Below, in pieces: positions 50,081 to 59,633 of a DNA stretch of 64,000 nucleotides. Position numbers and translations under genes: made by a program. Origin of the DNA: Chitinophagaceae bacterium. Lineage in GTDB: Bacteria > Bacteroidota > Bacteroidia > Chitinophagales > Chitinophagaceae. The notes under the pieces were generated by a model. That model did not search any database. It saw only the letters and a list, made by a program, of their open reading frames with translations, and was not told the origin of the DNA. How positions within the stretch are numbered: position 1 is the stretch's first letter; every line of letters starts with the position of its first letter. The DNA is taken from NCBI GenBank assembly GCA_004322015.1, contig SCQT01000235.1, positions 1 through 64,000 on the forward strand, given 5' to 3'.

Positions 50081-50118
50081 TCAAGATATCTTAATTTAAA
50101 GATAGGAATAATTCTAAA

Positions 50119-50149
50119 AAGCTTCCGCCTGAGTGCGGAGGCTTTTTTT
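50119..50149 (+). terminator. Terminator of OmpA-family gene
   Basis: GCTTCCGC (50121-50128) pairs with GCGGAGGC (50135-50142), one G-U, followed by seven T. Confidence 0.85.
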
Positions 50150-50235
50150 GTGAAAAATATTTTGTTTGATCATATTATTTTAAAAAAGAGTTATCTTTAT
50201 CTCTCTTTTCGATTATCATTAATTTTTCAAAATTC

Positions 50236-50685
50236 ATGTTTTCAAAAACTTGCGAATATGGCTTGCGGGCATGCGTCTTTATAGCTATCAAAAGCGAAAA
50301 AGGACGTAAGCTTGGCATCCAGGAAATAGCCAAAGAGATTGAATCGCCGATGTATTTTACCGGGAAGATTTTACAAAATCTGGTAAAAGCTAAAATAATA
50401 AGCTCTGCCAAGGGCCCCAATGGCGGATTCTTCATCCCTCCTGATGCAAGGGATATTACATTAATAAAGATATTGGAAGTGCTTGGATGCGATAGCTTTT
50501 TTCATCAATGTGCTTTGGGTTTAAAAGATTGCTCAGACAATCATCCCTGTCCAATGCATCATGAATTCAAGCCTTTTCGGGAAGGCCTGCTTGAATTGCT
50601 CACGAATACTACGATCCAGCAATTGGCGTCGGATATCCGGCTCGGTAAAGGATACATTACGAATCTTAATATTCAAAAAAAATAG
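50236..50685 (+). CDS. Rrf2-family transcription regulator
   Basis: This 149-residue protein has the Rrf2 winged helix: MFSKTCEYGLRACVFIA, KLGIQEIAKEIESPMYFTGKIL, AKGPNGGFFI, and a cysteine region CALGLKDCSDNHPCPMHHEF with three cysteines. These could hold an iron-sulfur cluster as in IscR or NsrR, or sense nitric oxide. It lies 4 bp before the cytochrome gene, suggesting co-transcription and redox control of respiration. Confidence 0.88.
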   Translation: MFSKTCEYGLRACVFIAIKSEKGRKLGIQEIAKEIESPMYFTGKILQNLVKAKIISSAKGPNGGFFIPPDARDITLIKILEVLGCDSFFHQCALGLKDCSDNHPCPMHHEFKPFREGLLELLTNTTIQQLASDIRLGKGYITNLNIQKK

Positions 50686-50689
50686 AACT

Positions 50690-51202
50690 ATGAAATCAGT
50701 TTTGGTGATTGTCGTATTATTGGTTGGCATTACTTTGTTTTCATGCCATAGCAACAGCTCTTCGGAAAGTAATAATAATGCCGCTTCAGGAAGCAGTGCA
50801 TCCGGACCTTCAGCCGCTTCGGCCGGAGCCTCTGCCGCAATAGATGTAAATGCCCCCAGCAACAGCGAGGGAGTAGGTAGATTCAGCCATGTGCAGGTCG
50901 GAAATACCATTGATCCGAAAATGGCGGAAGAAGGGCAAGAAGTCTTTCAAACGAAATGTACGGTGTGTCATCAGGCGACTGATCAAAAGTTGATAGGCCC
51001 GGGATTAAAAGGAATTACAAAGATCCGGACCCCGGCATGGATCATGAATATGATCACTAATCCCGACACGATGACGCATCATGATCCGGTGGCTGAAGCG
51101 CTTTTTAATCAATTTAATCAGACTCAGATGACCAATCAGGGACTGAGTGATCAGGAAGCGCGCGAAGTGCTGGAATTTCTCAGGCAGAATGATGCCAAAT
51201 AA
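50690..51202 (+). CDS. Lipoprotein c-type cytochrome
   Basis: The 170-residue protein begins with a lipoprotein signal (SVLVIVVLLVGITLFSC), a Ser/Ala-rich linker and a class I cytochrome c domain with heme motif CTVCH and an axial Met in DTMTHH or TQMTNQ. The start at 50690 is set by the signal peptide; upstream sequence is the end of the Rrf2 gene read in another frame. It likely carries electrons in the periplasm. A 17-bp gap separates it from rarA. Confidence 0.85.
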   Translation: MKSVLVIVVLLVGITLFSCHSNSSSESNNNAASGSSASGPSAASAGASAAIDVNAPSNSEGVGRFSHVQVGNTIDPKMAEEGQEVFQTKCTVCHQATDQKLIGPGLKGITKIRTPAWIMNMITNPDTMTHHDPVAEALFNQFNQTQMTNQGLSDQEAREVLEFLRQNDAK

Positions 51203-51219
51203 AAAGATTTTATTACCCT

Positions 51220-52512
51220 ATGAACTTCGGTATTCCTTTAGCTGAACGAATGAGGCCCTCTGTGCTGAATGAGCTTTTAGGGCAAGGGCATCTTACAGGT
51301 GAAGGAGCAGTCTTACGTAAAGCAATAATACAGGGGCATATCCCTTCCATGATTTTATGGGGACCTCCCGGCTCAGGGAAGACCACTTTAGCCCATGTAA
51401 TTGCAGAATCAACAGGGGTGCCTTTTTATACCCTTAGCGCTGTTTCAGCCGGGGTAAAAGAAGTCAGGGAAGTGATCGGCCTTGCTGAGAAAAAAGCGGG
51501 GACTATTCTCTTTATTGATGAGATCCATCGTTTTAATAAAGGGCAGCAGGATGCGCTGTTGGGAGCTGTGGAGAAAGGAGTGATTACCCTGATCGGCGCT
51601 ACCACCGAAAACCCCTCTTTTGAAGTAAATTCCGCTTTGCTGTCACGTTGCCAGGTATATGTATTAAACCCTTTAGAAACGAATGATCTGTTGCATTTGC
51701 TGGATATGGCAATTCGCAAGGATGAATGGCTCGGGACAAAAAAGGTAGTGCTGAAAGAAACAGAAGCGTTACTTCGTTTATCCGGAGGAGATGCACGCAA
51801 ACTTCTAAACCTGTTGGAGATTGTGGTGGATGCATTGGATAGTCCTTCGGATAATAAAAAGAAAAAGCCTGCTGAGATCATTATTACGGATGAAAGTGTC
51901 ATGCGTATAGCTCAGCAACGAATTGCCTTATATGACAAATCGGGTGAACAACATTATGATATCATTTCTGCTTTTATAAAATCCATCCGCGGCAGCGATC
52001 CCAATGCTGCGGTATATTGGCTGGCAAGGATGGTGGAGGGAGGAGAAGATGTAAAATTCATTGCCCGGCGTATGGTGATCCTTGCCTCTGAAGATATCGG
52101 AAATGCCAATCCTACGGCTTTAGTCTTAGCCACTAATACGTTCCAGGCCGTTAATTTGATAGGATATCCAGAGGCACGTATTATACTGGCGCAATGTGCC
52201 ACTTATTTAGCTTCGTCCCCTAAAAGTAATGCCAGTTATATGTCTATCGCTGGCGCATTGAGCATTGTAAAAAGAACGGGTGATTTACCGGTGCCCCTGC
52301 ATTTGCGGAATGCACCCACTAAATTGATGAAGGATCTGGATTATGGTGCAGCCTATCAATATGCGCACGATTTTGAGAAGAACTTTGTGGAACAGGAATA
52401 TCTGCCTGATACCTTATCAGGGACAAAATTCTACGACCCGGGGGAGAACCTAAGGGAAGAAGAAATAAGAAAATTCCTCAGGAACAGATGGAAAGACAAA
52501 TATGGATATTGA
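51220..52512 (+). CDS. rarA: Replication-associated recombination protein A (AAA+ ATPase)
   Basis: The 430-residue protein shows the RarA/MgsA order: PLAERMRPSVLNELLGQGHL, Walker A GPPGSGKTTLAH, Walker B LFIDEIHRFNKGQQDA, sensor GATTENPSFEVNSALLSRC, and the C-terminal clamp-loader-like tetramer domain (SDPNAAVYWLARMVEGGED). It acts at stalled replication forks. It may be co-transcribed with the cytochrome gene. Confidence 0.93.
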   Translation: MNFGIPLAERMRPSVLNELLGQGHLTGEGAVLRKAIIQGHIPSMILWGPPGSGKTTLAHVIAESTGVPFYTLSAVSAGVKEVREVIGLAEKKAGTILFIDEIHRFNKGQQDALLGAVEKGVITLIGATTENPSFEVNSALLSRCQVYVLNPLETNDLLHLLDMAIRKDEWLGTKKVVLKETEALLRLSGGDARKLLNLLEIVVDALDSPSDNKKKKPAEIIITDESVMRIAQQRIALYDKSGEQHYDIISAFIKSIRGSDPNAAVYWLARMVEGGEDVKFIARRMVILASEDIGNANPTALVLATNTFQAVNLIGYPEARIILAQCATYLASSPKSNASYMSIAGALSIVKRTGDLPVPLHLRNAPTKLMKDLDYGAAYQYAHDFEKNFVEQEYLPDTLSGTKFYDPGENLREEEIRKFLRNRWKDKYGY

Positions 52513-52530
52513 AGTTTTTCTTTTTATAAA

Positions 52531-54078
52531 TTATTCCATTTCCATCACTTTACCCTTCTTTAAATGCAAAGTATGATTCACTATCGAAGGGATTTCATCC
52601 GGATAATGCGTAACGTAGATCAGTGATCTGTCAGGGTCACTACAAATACGCCCGATTATATTTTTAAAATGAGACTTTTGGTCTTCATCCAATCCCTGGC
52701 ATGGTTCATCTAAAATCAGAAGCGGAGGATTTTTTACCAAAGCTCTCAATAATAAAATAAGCCGTTGCTTTCCTGCAGGCAGTTGTTTGAATTTTTGATC
52801 CTTCAGTTCATCAGTATCTAACAGTTGCATCCAGGTAATAGCATGAATAACTTGTTCTTTAGTTATCTTTTTATGATTCACATTCATGGTGTCCGTATAA
52901 CCGGAAAGAACCACATCTAAGCAACTGCTGTTACTTTTAAAATAAACATGTAATTCGGGGGAAACAAAACCGATTTGATGCTTGATGTCCCATATACTTT
53001 CTCCGCTCCCGCGTTTCTTATCAAATAAATAAATCGTGTTCGCATAAGCCTGCGGATTGTCCCCGCTGATAAGACTGAGCAACGTTGATTTCCCGGCGCC
53101 ATTAGGGCCCAGCAAGGCCCACTTTTCACCTTTCCTGATCGTCCAGTTTATGTCTGACAGGATGGCTGTATTTCCATATTTTACATGGATGTCTTTCATT
53201 TGCAGGACGCACTCAAAATCATTCTTATTATTATCGTTGTTTTTAGTTAATTGCAGGATTTTATTTTGATCAGGCTGCCATATTGTATCAGTTTCTGCAG
53301 TCTCTTTGAAAACAAAGGCATCCCTTGTCCATTCGCCGGTGATTCTCCCTTGTCTGAGTTCAATTACATGAGTGATGCATGGAGGAATTTCGTCCGGGGC
53401 AGTTACCAGCATAATCTGTGTTCCTTTGCGGCTGATCTGCGACATTAAACGGTAGAAGAAAGGCCGGGCCGTCACATCCAATCCCATTAAAGGATTATCG
53501 AGCAAAAGCAATAAAGGTTGTTTTAATAAGGCTTTTGCAATCAGCAATCTTCTGGTTTCGCCGTGTGAAAGCTGAATGATTGTTTTATTTAAAAGATCAT
53601 CTAAATTCAGATGTGAAATGATCCATTCTAATGAAAAGCGGACGCCTGATGAGTAAATCCTTTTGTCAACCAAAGAAAATGTTTCCCGGATATATTCACT
53701 GACCGTAACAGCCTCTTCCCCATCTGACGAATTAAAACGTTGCTGATAATAAAAATCAGCCATGTTTTGTTTGTTTTTGAAATGTGCCTCTTGTGGGACG
53801 AAAGCAATTAAATGCCTGGAAGTAAACAGGGGATCTTCAATATGATATTTCTTTGTAAAAGATTCAAAGAATGGATAGGAAATGCTTCCCTTGACAATAT
53901 TATATTTTCCAAGAATGGTTTGTAAAAATGAAGTTTTTCCCGAACCGCTTTTACCGGTGATGGCAAAGTTCTCCCCTTCATGTATGATAAAAGAAAGGTC
54001 AGGCAGCAAAATACTATCAAGATATCTGACGGTGATGTGATTGATCTGTAAAAAAATACCGGTTTTTAAAAGGGGCAT
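52531..54078 (-). CDS. Double-ATPase ABC protein, ModF-like
   Basis: This 515-residue protein has two ABC ATPase domains: Walker A ITGKSGSGKTSFLQ and signature LSHGETRRLLIAK in the first, and LLGPNGAGKSTLLS and LPAGKQRLILLL in the second. Each has its Walker B (LLLLDNPLMGLD and LLILDEPCQGLDED). No membrane domain is fused and none is next to it. The order resembles the ModF/PhrA group, whose role is unclear. It converges with rarA. Confidence 0.8.
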   Translation of the reverse strand: MPLLKTGIFLQINHITVRYLDSILLPDLSFIIHEGENFAITGKSGSGKTSFLQTILGKYNIVKGSISYPFFESFTKKYHIEDPLFTSRHLIAFVPQEAHFKNKQNMADFYYQQRFNSSDGEEAVTVSEYIRETFSLVDKRIYSSGVRFSLEWIISHLNLDDLLNKTIIQLSHGETRRLLIAKALLKQPLLLLLDNPLMGLDVTARPFFYRLMSQISRKGTQIMLVTAPDEIPPCITHVIELRQGRITGEWTRDAFVFKETAETDTIWQPDQNKILQLTKNNDNNKNDFECVLQMKDIHVKYGNTAILSDINWTIRKGEKWALLGPNGAGKSTLLSLISGDNPQAYANTIYLFDKKRGSGESIWDIKHQIGFVSPELHVYFKSNSSCLDVVLSGYTDTMNVNHKKITKEQVIHAITWMQLLDTDELKDQKFKQLPAGKQRLILLLRALVKNPPLLILDEPCQGLDEDQKSHFKNIIGRICSDPDRSLIYVTHYPDEIPSIVNHTLHLKKGKVMEME

Positions 54079-54190
54079 ATTTGTCCTGTTTGAAGATTTT
54101 GTAAAGTTACAGCTTCCGGAAAAAAATCTTTCGCCGATTGAATAAATGATTTTAATTTTAAATCCGTTATTGCATTATAACCTTTTACGT

Positions 54191-55543
54191 ATGTCTAAGA
54201 TTTTTTGCCTGATCCTTTCGATATTTCTGTGGATCCCGGGTGCTTTTTCACAAACCATTATTCACCCTGATAGTTCAGTCAGATATTTGACAGAAGGAGT
54301 ATCGCGCGACAGTCTCCGATCATACGTTCGTACGCTGGTGAATTTTGGTACGCGTCATACGCTAAGTTCACAAAGTGATCCGCATCATGGTATCGGTGCA
54401 GCCAGAGAATGGGTATTAAGTAAATTCCGGCAGGATGCATCGTATAGCAGGGGAAGAATGACTGTGAGGATAGACACGTGGATGCAGCCGGCTGACCATA
54501 GAAGAATTGACAGGCCGCTACCGATGGGTAATGTGATAGCAACGATCAAAGGAACGGATCCCGATGACAGCAGGATTTTTATGGTGAGCGCTCATTTAGA
54601 CAGCCGGTGTACCCATATTATGGATAGTACGGATGCTGCGCCGGGCGCCAATGATGACGGCAGCGGAGTAGCTGCGATATTGGAAATGGCCAGATTATTA
54701 AGCCGCTATCCTGTGAAAGCAACGATTATTTTAGTAGCGGTTACAGGAGAGGAGCAGGGATTGTTCGGATCGGCTCATTTAGCGGAAGAAGCTAAAGCCG
54801 GGAATTGGAATATGGCTGCCATGATCAATAATGACATGATAGGTAACAGTGTTTCGGGCGGCACGGATAAACATGATAATACCAAAGTGAGGATTTTTAG
54901 TGAAGGCATTCCTTCGGTGGAAACTCCACAGGGTGAAAGGTTGCGCAAAGATTTATCGGGTGAAAATGACAGCAAGTCGAGAGAATTGGCACGTTATATC
55001 AAGACGATAGGCGATACGTATGTAGATAATCTGGATGTAGTATTGATATATCGCCGGGATCGTTTTCTGAGAGGAGGAGATCATATACCTTTTCAGGGAA
55101 AGGGCTTCACAGCCGTTCGTTTAACTGATTTTTATGAAGATTTTGATCATCAGCATCAGGACGTAAGAATTGAAAATGGGATTCAATATGGTGATCTTCC
55201 GCAGTTTGTAGATGATGAATATCTGAGGAAGAATACCTGCTTAAATCTGGCTACGGTAGCCTGCTTAACCAATGCCCCTTCTGTCCCCCAAAATGTAAAA
55301 TTAGATATCAGTCGCCTGACCAATTACACGCGTTTATTCTGGCAGCCGCCTGCATACGGGAAAGCAGCGGGTTACTATGTGTTAATAAGAGAAACGGACG
55401 CACCCATGTGGCAAAAAAAATTTTATACCGACAGCACAGAAATAATATTACCCTATTCAAAGGATAATTTTTTCTTCGCAGTGCAATCAGTAGGCGCGAA
55501 TGATTTAATGAGCATGCCGGTCTTTCCCGGAATAGGGAGGTAA
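54191..55543 (+). CDS. Secreted M28-family metallopeptidase
   Basis: The 450-residue protein starts with a signal peptide (MSKIFCLILSIFLWIPG, ending in AFSQ). The M28 zinc aminopeptidase core has SAHLDSR (first zinc ligand), GANDDGSGVAAILEMARLL, AVTGEEQGLFGS with the Glu-Glu pair, MINNDMIGN, and a final His in DHQHQDV. The C-terminal 100 residues look like a fibronectin-type domain (PQNVKLDISRLTNYTRLFWQ). An upstream ATG at 54146 is possible but adds 15 residues to the signal. Confidence 0.88.
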   Translation: MSKIFCLILSIFLWIPGAFSQTIIHPDSSVRYLTEGVSRDSLRSYVRTLVNFGTRHTLSSQSDPHHGIGAAREWVLSKFRQDASYSRGRMTVRIDTWMQPADHRRIDRPLPMGNVIATIKGTDPDDSRIFMVSAHLDSRCTHIMDSTDAAPGANDDGSGVAAILEMARLLSRYPVKATIILVAVTGEEQGLFGSAHLAEEAKAGNWNMAAMINNDMIGNSVSGGTDKHDNTKVRIFSEGIPSVETPQGERLRKDLSGENDSKSRELARYIKTIGDTYVDNLDVVLIYRRDRFLRGGDHIPFQGKGFTAVRLTDFYEDFDHQHQDVRIENGIQYGDLPQFVDDEYLRKNTCLNLATVACLTNAPSVPQNVKLDISRLTNYTRLFWQPPAYGKAAGYYVLIRETDAPMWQKKFYTDSTEIILPYSKDNFFFAVQSVGANDLMSMPVFPGIGR

Positions 55544-55629
55544 TGCTTTGAGTTTCGGGTTCGGGGTTTCGGGTTTGGATAGTCTTTAATTTTGAGAATT
55601 GGGTATTATTTGATATTTGACATTTAAAA
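55544..55629. repeat. TTTCGGGTTT-type intergenic filler
   Basis: The spacer reads GAGTTTCGGGTTCGGGGTTTCGGGTTTGG in pieces, the same G/T-rich pattern as 28232-28257 and, inverted, 58931-58980. These look like dispersed low-complexity repeats of host spacers. Confidence 0.4.
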
Positions 55630-56115
55630 TTGATGGATATTACAAGTGAAATAAACTGGGTTTTAAAACCCTTTGAACGGTTAACGCCAAAGGAGCTGTA
55701 TCAGGTATTGCTTTTGCGAAGCAAGGTGTTTGTGGTAGAGCAACAATGCATTTACCTCGACATGGATAATAAAGATCAAAAAGCATTTCATATTATGGGC
55801 TGGTATAATAATTTATTGGTGGCTTATTCAAGATTATTTGCACCGGGCGATTATTACCGGGAAGCATCCCTGGGCAGAATTATTTCAGCGCCGGAAGTAA
55901 GAGGGCAGGGCATTGGAAAATTATTAATGAGTAAGAGCTTAGTATTGGCGCATAGAATGTATGGAGATGTACCGATCCGGATTGCGGCACAATCTTACCT
56001 GAAAGAGTTTTATTATTTTTTTGGATTTAGAACAGATGGGGATCAATTCATGCTGGATGGGATTCCGCATGTGGAGATGGTACTAACTACATCCTATTCT
56101 GCGACAGTGAAATAA
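55630..56115 (+). CDS. GNAT-family acetyltransferase, ElaA-like
   Basis: This 161-residue protein is a GNAT N-acetyltransferase of the ElaA type: LTPKELYQVLLLRSKVFVVEQQC, LGRIISAPEVRGQGIGKLLM with the Q-x-x-G-x-G/A acetyl-CoA loop, and IAAQSYLKEFYYFFGF. The substrate is unknown. It stands alone. Confidence 0.88.
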   Translation: MMDITSEINWVLKPFERLTPKELYQVLLLRSKVFVVEQQCIYLDMDNKDQKAFHIMGWYNNLLVAYSRLFAPGDYYREASLGRIISAPEVRGQGIGKLLMSKSLVLAHRMYGDVPIRIAAQSYLKEFYYFFGFRTDGDQFMLDGIPHVEMVLTTSYSATVK

Positions 56116-56133
56116 TGAATGGTCTTCAACAAA

Positions 56134-56240
56134 AAACTTTAGTAGAAAAGTATTTACCGAATATCACGGCCTTATTACCTTCTCGGGAAATAAGGGAATA
56201 AGGTTGAATAATCAATATATTTTCCTTTTCTACTAAGGTT
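56134..56240. repeat. 107-bp MITE-like hairpin element
   Basis: Terminal inverted repeats AAACTTTAGTAGAAAAG (56134-56150) and CTTTTCTACTAAGGTTT (56224-56240) match over 16 of 17 bp. A nested CCTTATT/AATAAGG pair lies inside. The same nested pairs bound the 343-bp element at 2252-2594. It contains no gene. Confidence 0.6.
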
Positions 56241-56434
56241 TATCAGAGTATATATTCCGGTTTCGTCACATTTTTCCGGTGTTTTATCACATCCCTTTAA
56301 ACGCTGATCCTTTCTGTACTAATATTGTGGGAAATATTATATGTTCAGGTCACTGTGGGCTTAGGCAAAATAGCACTTTCTAAGTATCTTTGCTCATTCA
56401 ATCTTTTTTAGAATTTATCTCTATTTAGCTTTAT
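56241..56434 (+). promoter_or_regulatory. Spacer with -7 box of the MMPL gene
   Basis: TATCTTTG at 56385-56392 lies 43 bp before the start of the transporter gene. Nothing else is recognisable in this spacer. Confidence 0.4.
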
Positions 56435-58843
56435 ATGTGGCAACGCCTGGCAGGCTTTGTGCTTAAATATAGGATCCCGTTATTGGCTGGTTTACTGGCT
56501 GTATCGGCATTTCTGGCTTATAAAGCTTCGCAGGTGCAGCTTTCTTATGATTTTGTGAAAGCCATCCCCGTCAATAATCCTAAGTTTAAAGAATATGAGG
56601 CTTTCCAAAAGGAATTTGGTGAAGACGGGAATTTATTAGTGATAGGGGTAAAAACAGATCATTTCTTCCGGGAGGATTTCTTCGGGAATTATTATCAGTT
56701 AACGCAGGATATTCAGCATATCCCTTCTGTAGAGAATGTGTTGAGCATTCCGACAGCCATTAATTTGATTAAAAATGATTCCACAAAACGCCTGGAAGCT
56801 AAGTTATTATTCCCCGTTTTACCACAAGGCCGGCCGGCGCTGGATAGTCTGAAAAATACTTTTCTGTCTCTGCCTTTTTATCGCGGGTTGTTGTTTGACC
56901 CTTCCACGCATGCTTATCTGATGGCGATCAGGATCAATAAGGAAGTGTTGAATTCTTCAGCAAGGAAAAAAGTGATTGGAGAAATTCAACATACTGCGGA
57001 ACAATTCGGGAAACAAAATCATATTCAGGTCCATCTGAGCGGGCTTCCCCTTATTCGCACAGTGGTGACGGAAAAAATTTCTCATGAATTGCGTATCTTT
57101 TTAATATGTTCTTTTATATTGACAGCGCTTATTCTGTTTGGCTTCTTCCGTTCTTTCAGCGCAGTTATTATTTCCATGCTGGTTGTGCTGATGGGCGTCA
57201 TTTGGTCTTTGGCTACCGTAGTTATTTTGGGATATAAATTAACTATTCTGACAGGACTTATTCCGCCTTTAATAGTAGTGATCGGTATTCCCAATTGTGT
57301 TTATTTCCTGAACAAGTATCATAGTGAATATGCCGAGCACGGGAATAAAATAAAATCCCTGATACGCATGGTGCAAACTATGGGTATTGTTACTTTATTT
57401 ACCAATTTAGCTGCTGCTATTGGTTTTGGCGTTTTCTTTTTTACCAGCAGCGCCATTTTAAAAGAATTTGGCATAGTGGCAGGATTGAACATCCTGTTCC
57501 TGTTTTTCATCTCCATTATTTTTCTTCCTTCCGTTCTCAGTTTTCTTCCTCCGCCTAAGGGAAGGCATACAAGTTATTTGGACAGCAGGCTTATACGAAG
57601 GGTATTACTGTTCCTGGAAAGATTGGTATTTGATTTTCGTCCGTGGGTGTATGTCGGAACGGGCGTAGTGCTTGTGCTTGCCATTATTGGCTTGTGGAGG
57701 CTGACTGCAGTCGGGTATATTGTAGATGATATCCCTCAGTCTGACAAGGTGTATAAAGACCTTAAATTTTTCGAAGCTAATTTTCATGGAGTGATGCCTC
57801 TGGAAATATTGATAGATACGAAGCACAAGATGGGGATTTCACGTTTAAGCGCGCTGGAAAAAATAGATCAGTTTACCAAAGTTATTTCCACTCATCCCGA
57901 ATTATCTCATCCTTTATCTATTGTGGACGGGATTAAATTTGCGCGCCAGGCTTTTTATCTGGGTGACAGCAGTGATTATGCCCTTCCCAATCAGTTCGAC
58001 ATTGCCTTCCTGGCGCCTTATCTGCAAATGAAAGGAAAGGATGGGTCTTCTAATTTTTCAAAACTGATATCCTCCTTTATGGACAGCGGCAGGGAAGTGG
58101 CGCGTATCAGCGTAAATATGGCAGATATCGGAACGGCACGGCTTCCGGGATTGATTGATTCATTGAGGATAAGCGCTGATAAAATATTTGATACGGCACA
58201 GTATAAAATATCGTTTACCGGCACGAGTATTATTTTTTTAGAAGGGAGCCGGTTTATTATTAACGGATTAATAGACAGCATCATTCTGGCATTTATACTG
58301 ATCGTTTTTTGTATGTTATATTTATTCCGTTCGTGGAAAATGTTGTTCATTTCATTAGTGCCTAATGTAATCCCTTTGGTGGTTACTGCCGGTGTGATGG
58401 GATGGGCGGGGGTGCCTTTAAAGCCTTCCACTGTTTTAGTGTTTAGCATTGCGCTCGGGATTTCGATTGATGTGACTATCCGTTTCTTAGTGAATTTTAA
58501 ACAGGAGATGCACCATTTTAATCATGATATTTCTGCAGTAGTGAGAAGCACGATCCATAATACCGGTTTAAGTATTATCCTGACCGGATTGATTTTATTT
58601 GCAGGGTTTCTTATTTTCTGCTTTTCTGGTTTTGGAGGTACCCGTGCATTGGGCTGGCTGACCTCTCTCACCTTAATATTAGCCATGATCACTAACCTGA
58701 CTATTTTACCGGCATTGCTGTTATGGATGGAAAAATCCTTATTGAAAAAAGCGGAGAAAGGAGGTGAGATGTGGACTGCATTGGAAGAGGAAGATGTGGA
58801 TTTGAAAGACCTGGGATTGGAGAAAATGAAAAATCAATCTTAG
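56435..58843 (+). CDS. RND/MMPL-family transporter
   Basis: The 802-residue protein has the RND layout with twelve membrane segments in two halves. There is one N-terminal helix (FVLKYRIPLLAGLLAVSAFL), a large periplasmic domain, and a five-helix bundle starting near ELRIFLICSFILTALILFG. The same order repeats in the second half, ending in LGWLTSLTLILAMITNLTIL. It is similar to the MMPL/HpnN-type exporters for lipids or hopanoids. No membrane fusion or outer-membrane partner is next to it. Substrate unknown. Confidence 0.85.
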   Translation: MWQRLAGFVLKYRIPLLAGLLAVSAFLAYKASQVQLSYDFVKAIPVNNPKFKEYEAFQKEFGEDGNLLVIGVKTDHFFREDFFGNYYQLTQDIQHIPSVENVLSIPTAINLIKNDSTKRLEAKLLFPVLPQGRPALDSLKNTFLSLPFYRGLLFDPSTHAYLMAIRINKEVLNSSARKKVIGEIQHTAEQFGKQNHIQVHLSGLPLIRTVVTEKISHELRIFLICSFILTALILFGFFRSFSAVIISMLVVLMGVIWSLATVVILGYKLTILTGLIPPLIVVIGIPNCVYFLNKYHSEYAEHGNKIKSLIRMVQTMGIVTLFTNLAAAIGFGVFFFTSSAILKEFGIVAGLNILFLFFISIIFLPSVLSFLPPPKGRHTSYLDSRLIRRVLLFLERLVFDFRPWVYVGTGVVLVLAIIGLWRLTAVGYIVDDIPQSDKVYKDLKFFEANFHGVMPLEILIDTKHKMGISRLSALEKIDQFTKVISTHPELSHPLSIVDGIKFARQAFYLGDSSDYALPNQFDIAFLAPYLQMKGKDGSSNFSKLISSFMDSGREVARISVNMADIGTARLPGLIDSLRISADKIFDTAQYKISFTGTSIIFLEGSRFIINGLIDSIILAFILIVFCMLYLFRSWKMLFISLVPNVIPLVVTAGVMGWAGVPLKPSTVLVFSIALGISIDVTIRFLVNFKQEMHHFNHDISAVVRSTIHNTGLSIILTGLILFAGFLIFCFSGFGGTRALGWLTSLTLILAMITNLTILPALLLWMEKSLLKKAEKGGEMWTALEEEDVDLKDLGLEKMKNQS

Positions 58844-59002
58844 ATCCAAGATCTCTGATCTGTGATCTCTGATTTTTGATGTCTGATGTGTGATGTGTGA
58901 TCTCCTGATGTGGAATAATTTAAAAGTCTAAAACCCCAAGCCCCAATGCCCGAAACCCGAAACCCCAAACCCGAAACTTTAAACCTTAAACAATATTCAA
59001 AG
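58844..59002. repeat. Intergenic low-complexity repeats
   Basis: The spacer first has GATCTGTGATCTCTGAT- and GATGTGTGATGTGTGATCT-type repeats (about 58855-58905), also seen at 45361-45395. It then has ACCCGAAACCCCAAACCCG-type repeats (58931-58980), the inverse of the filler at 28232 and 55551. The run is read by chance into the same frame as the next gene. Confidence 0.5.
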
Positions 59003-59575
59003 ATGTATCAATTAAAAGTAATTTTAGCCACCACCAGAGAAGGCAGAAAGGGTCCCGCGGTGGCGGCATGGTTTATGGAATGGCTTACACTACAACATGA
59101 TTTTGAAGCTGAATTGATTGATCTTAAAGCGGTAAATCTTCCGTTTTTGGATGAGCCGGAACACCCGAAATTAAGGCGATACCATCGTGATCATACAAAA
59201 AGATGGAGTAAGATGATTGATCCTGCGGATGCGTTTGTATTTGTAACCTGTGAATACAATTACGGATTTCCTGCTCCTTTAAAAAATGCCTTAGACTTTA
59301 TTTACCATGAGTGGAATTATAAACCGGCGGCTTTTGTGAGCTATGGCGGGATCGGCGCCGGAGTGAGGGCCGTACAGATGTTGAAAGAAGTAGTGACTAC
59401 TCAAAAGATGGTCCCACTGTTTGAAGCAGTGCATATCCCTTTTTTTACTAATCATATTAATGAAGAAGGAGAGTTTATCCCCACTGAAAGCATGATCCGG
59501 TCTGCTGAAATCATGATGAAAGAATTGTTGAAATGGACGAAAGGATTAAAGGCCATGAGAGAAGCTGAAAAATAG
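59003..59575 (+). CDS. NADPH-dependent FMN reductase
   Basis: This 190-residue protein is a flavodoxin-fold reductase: LKVILATTREGRKGPAVAAW (phosphate loop), then DAFVFVTCEYNYGFPAPLKNALDFI, the family's most typical block, and VSYGGIGAGVRAVQML. It reduces FMN or quinone-like substrates. I start it at MYQLKVI (59003), since upstream codons are translated intergenic repeats. Confidence 0.88.
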   Translation: MYQLKVILATTREGRKGPAVAAWFMEWLTLQHDFEAELIDLKAVNLPFLDEPEHPKLRRYHRDHTKRWSKMIDPADAFVFVTCEYNYGFPAPLKNALDFIYHEWNYKPAAFVSYGGIGAGVRAVQMLKEVVTTQKMVPLFEAVHIPFFTNHINEEGEFIPTESMIRSAEIMMKELLKWTKGLKAMREAEK

Positions 59576-59633
59576 ATATTCCAATCTTTCCCTAATTTTA
59601 CCGTATAAATATCATTTTTCTAAAGAGGCGAAA

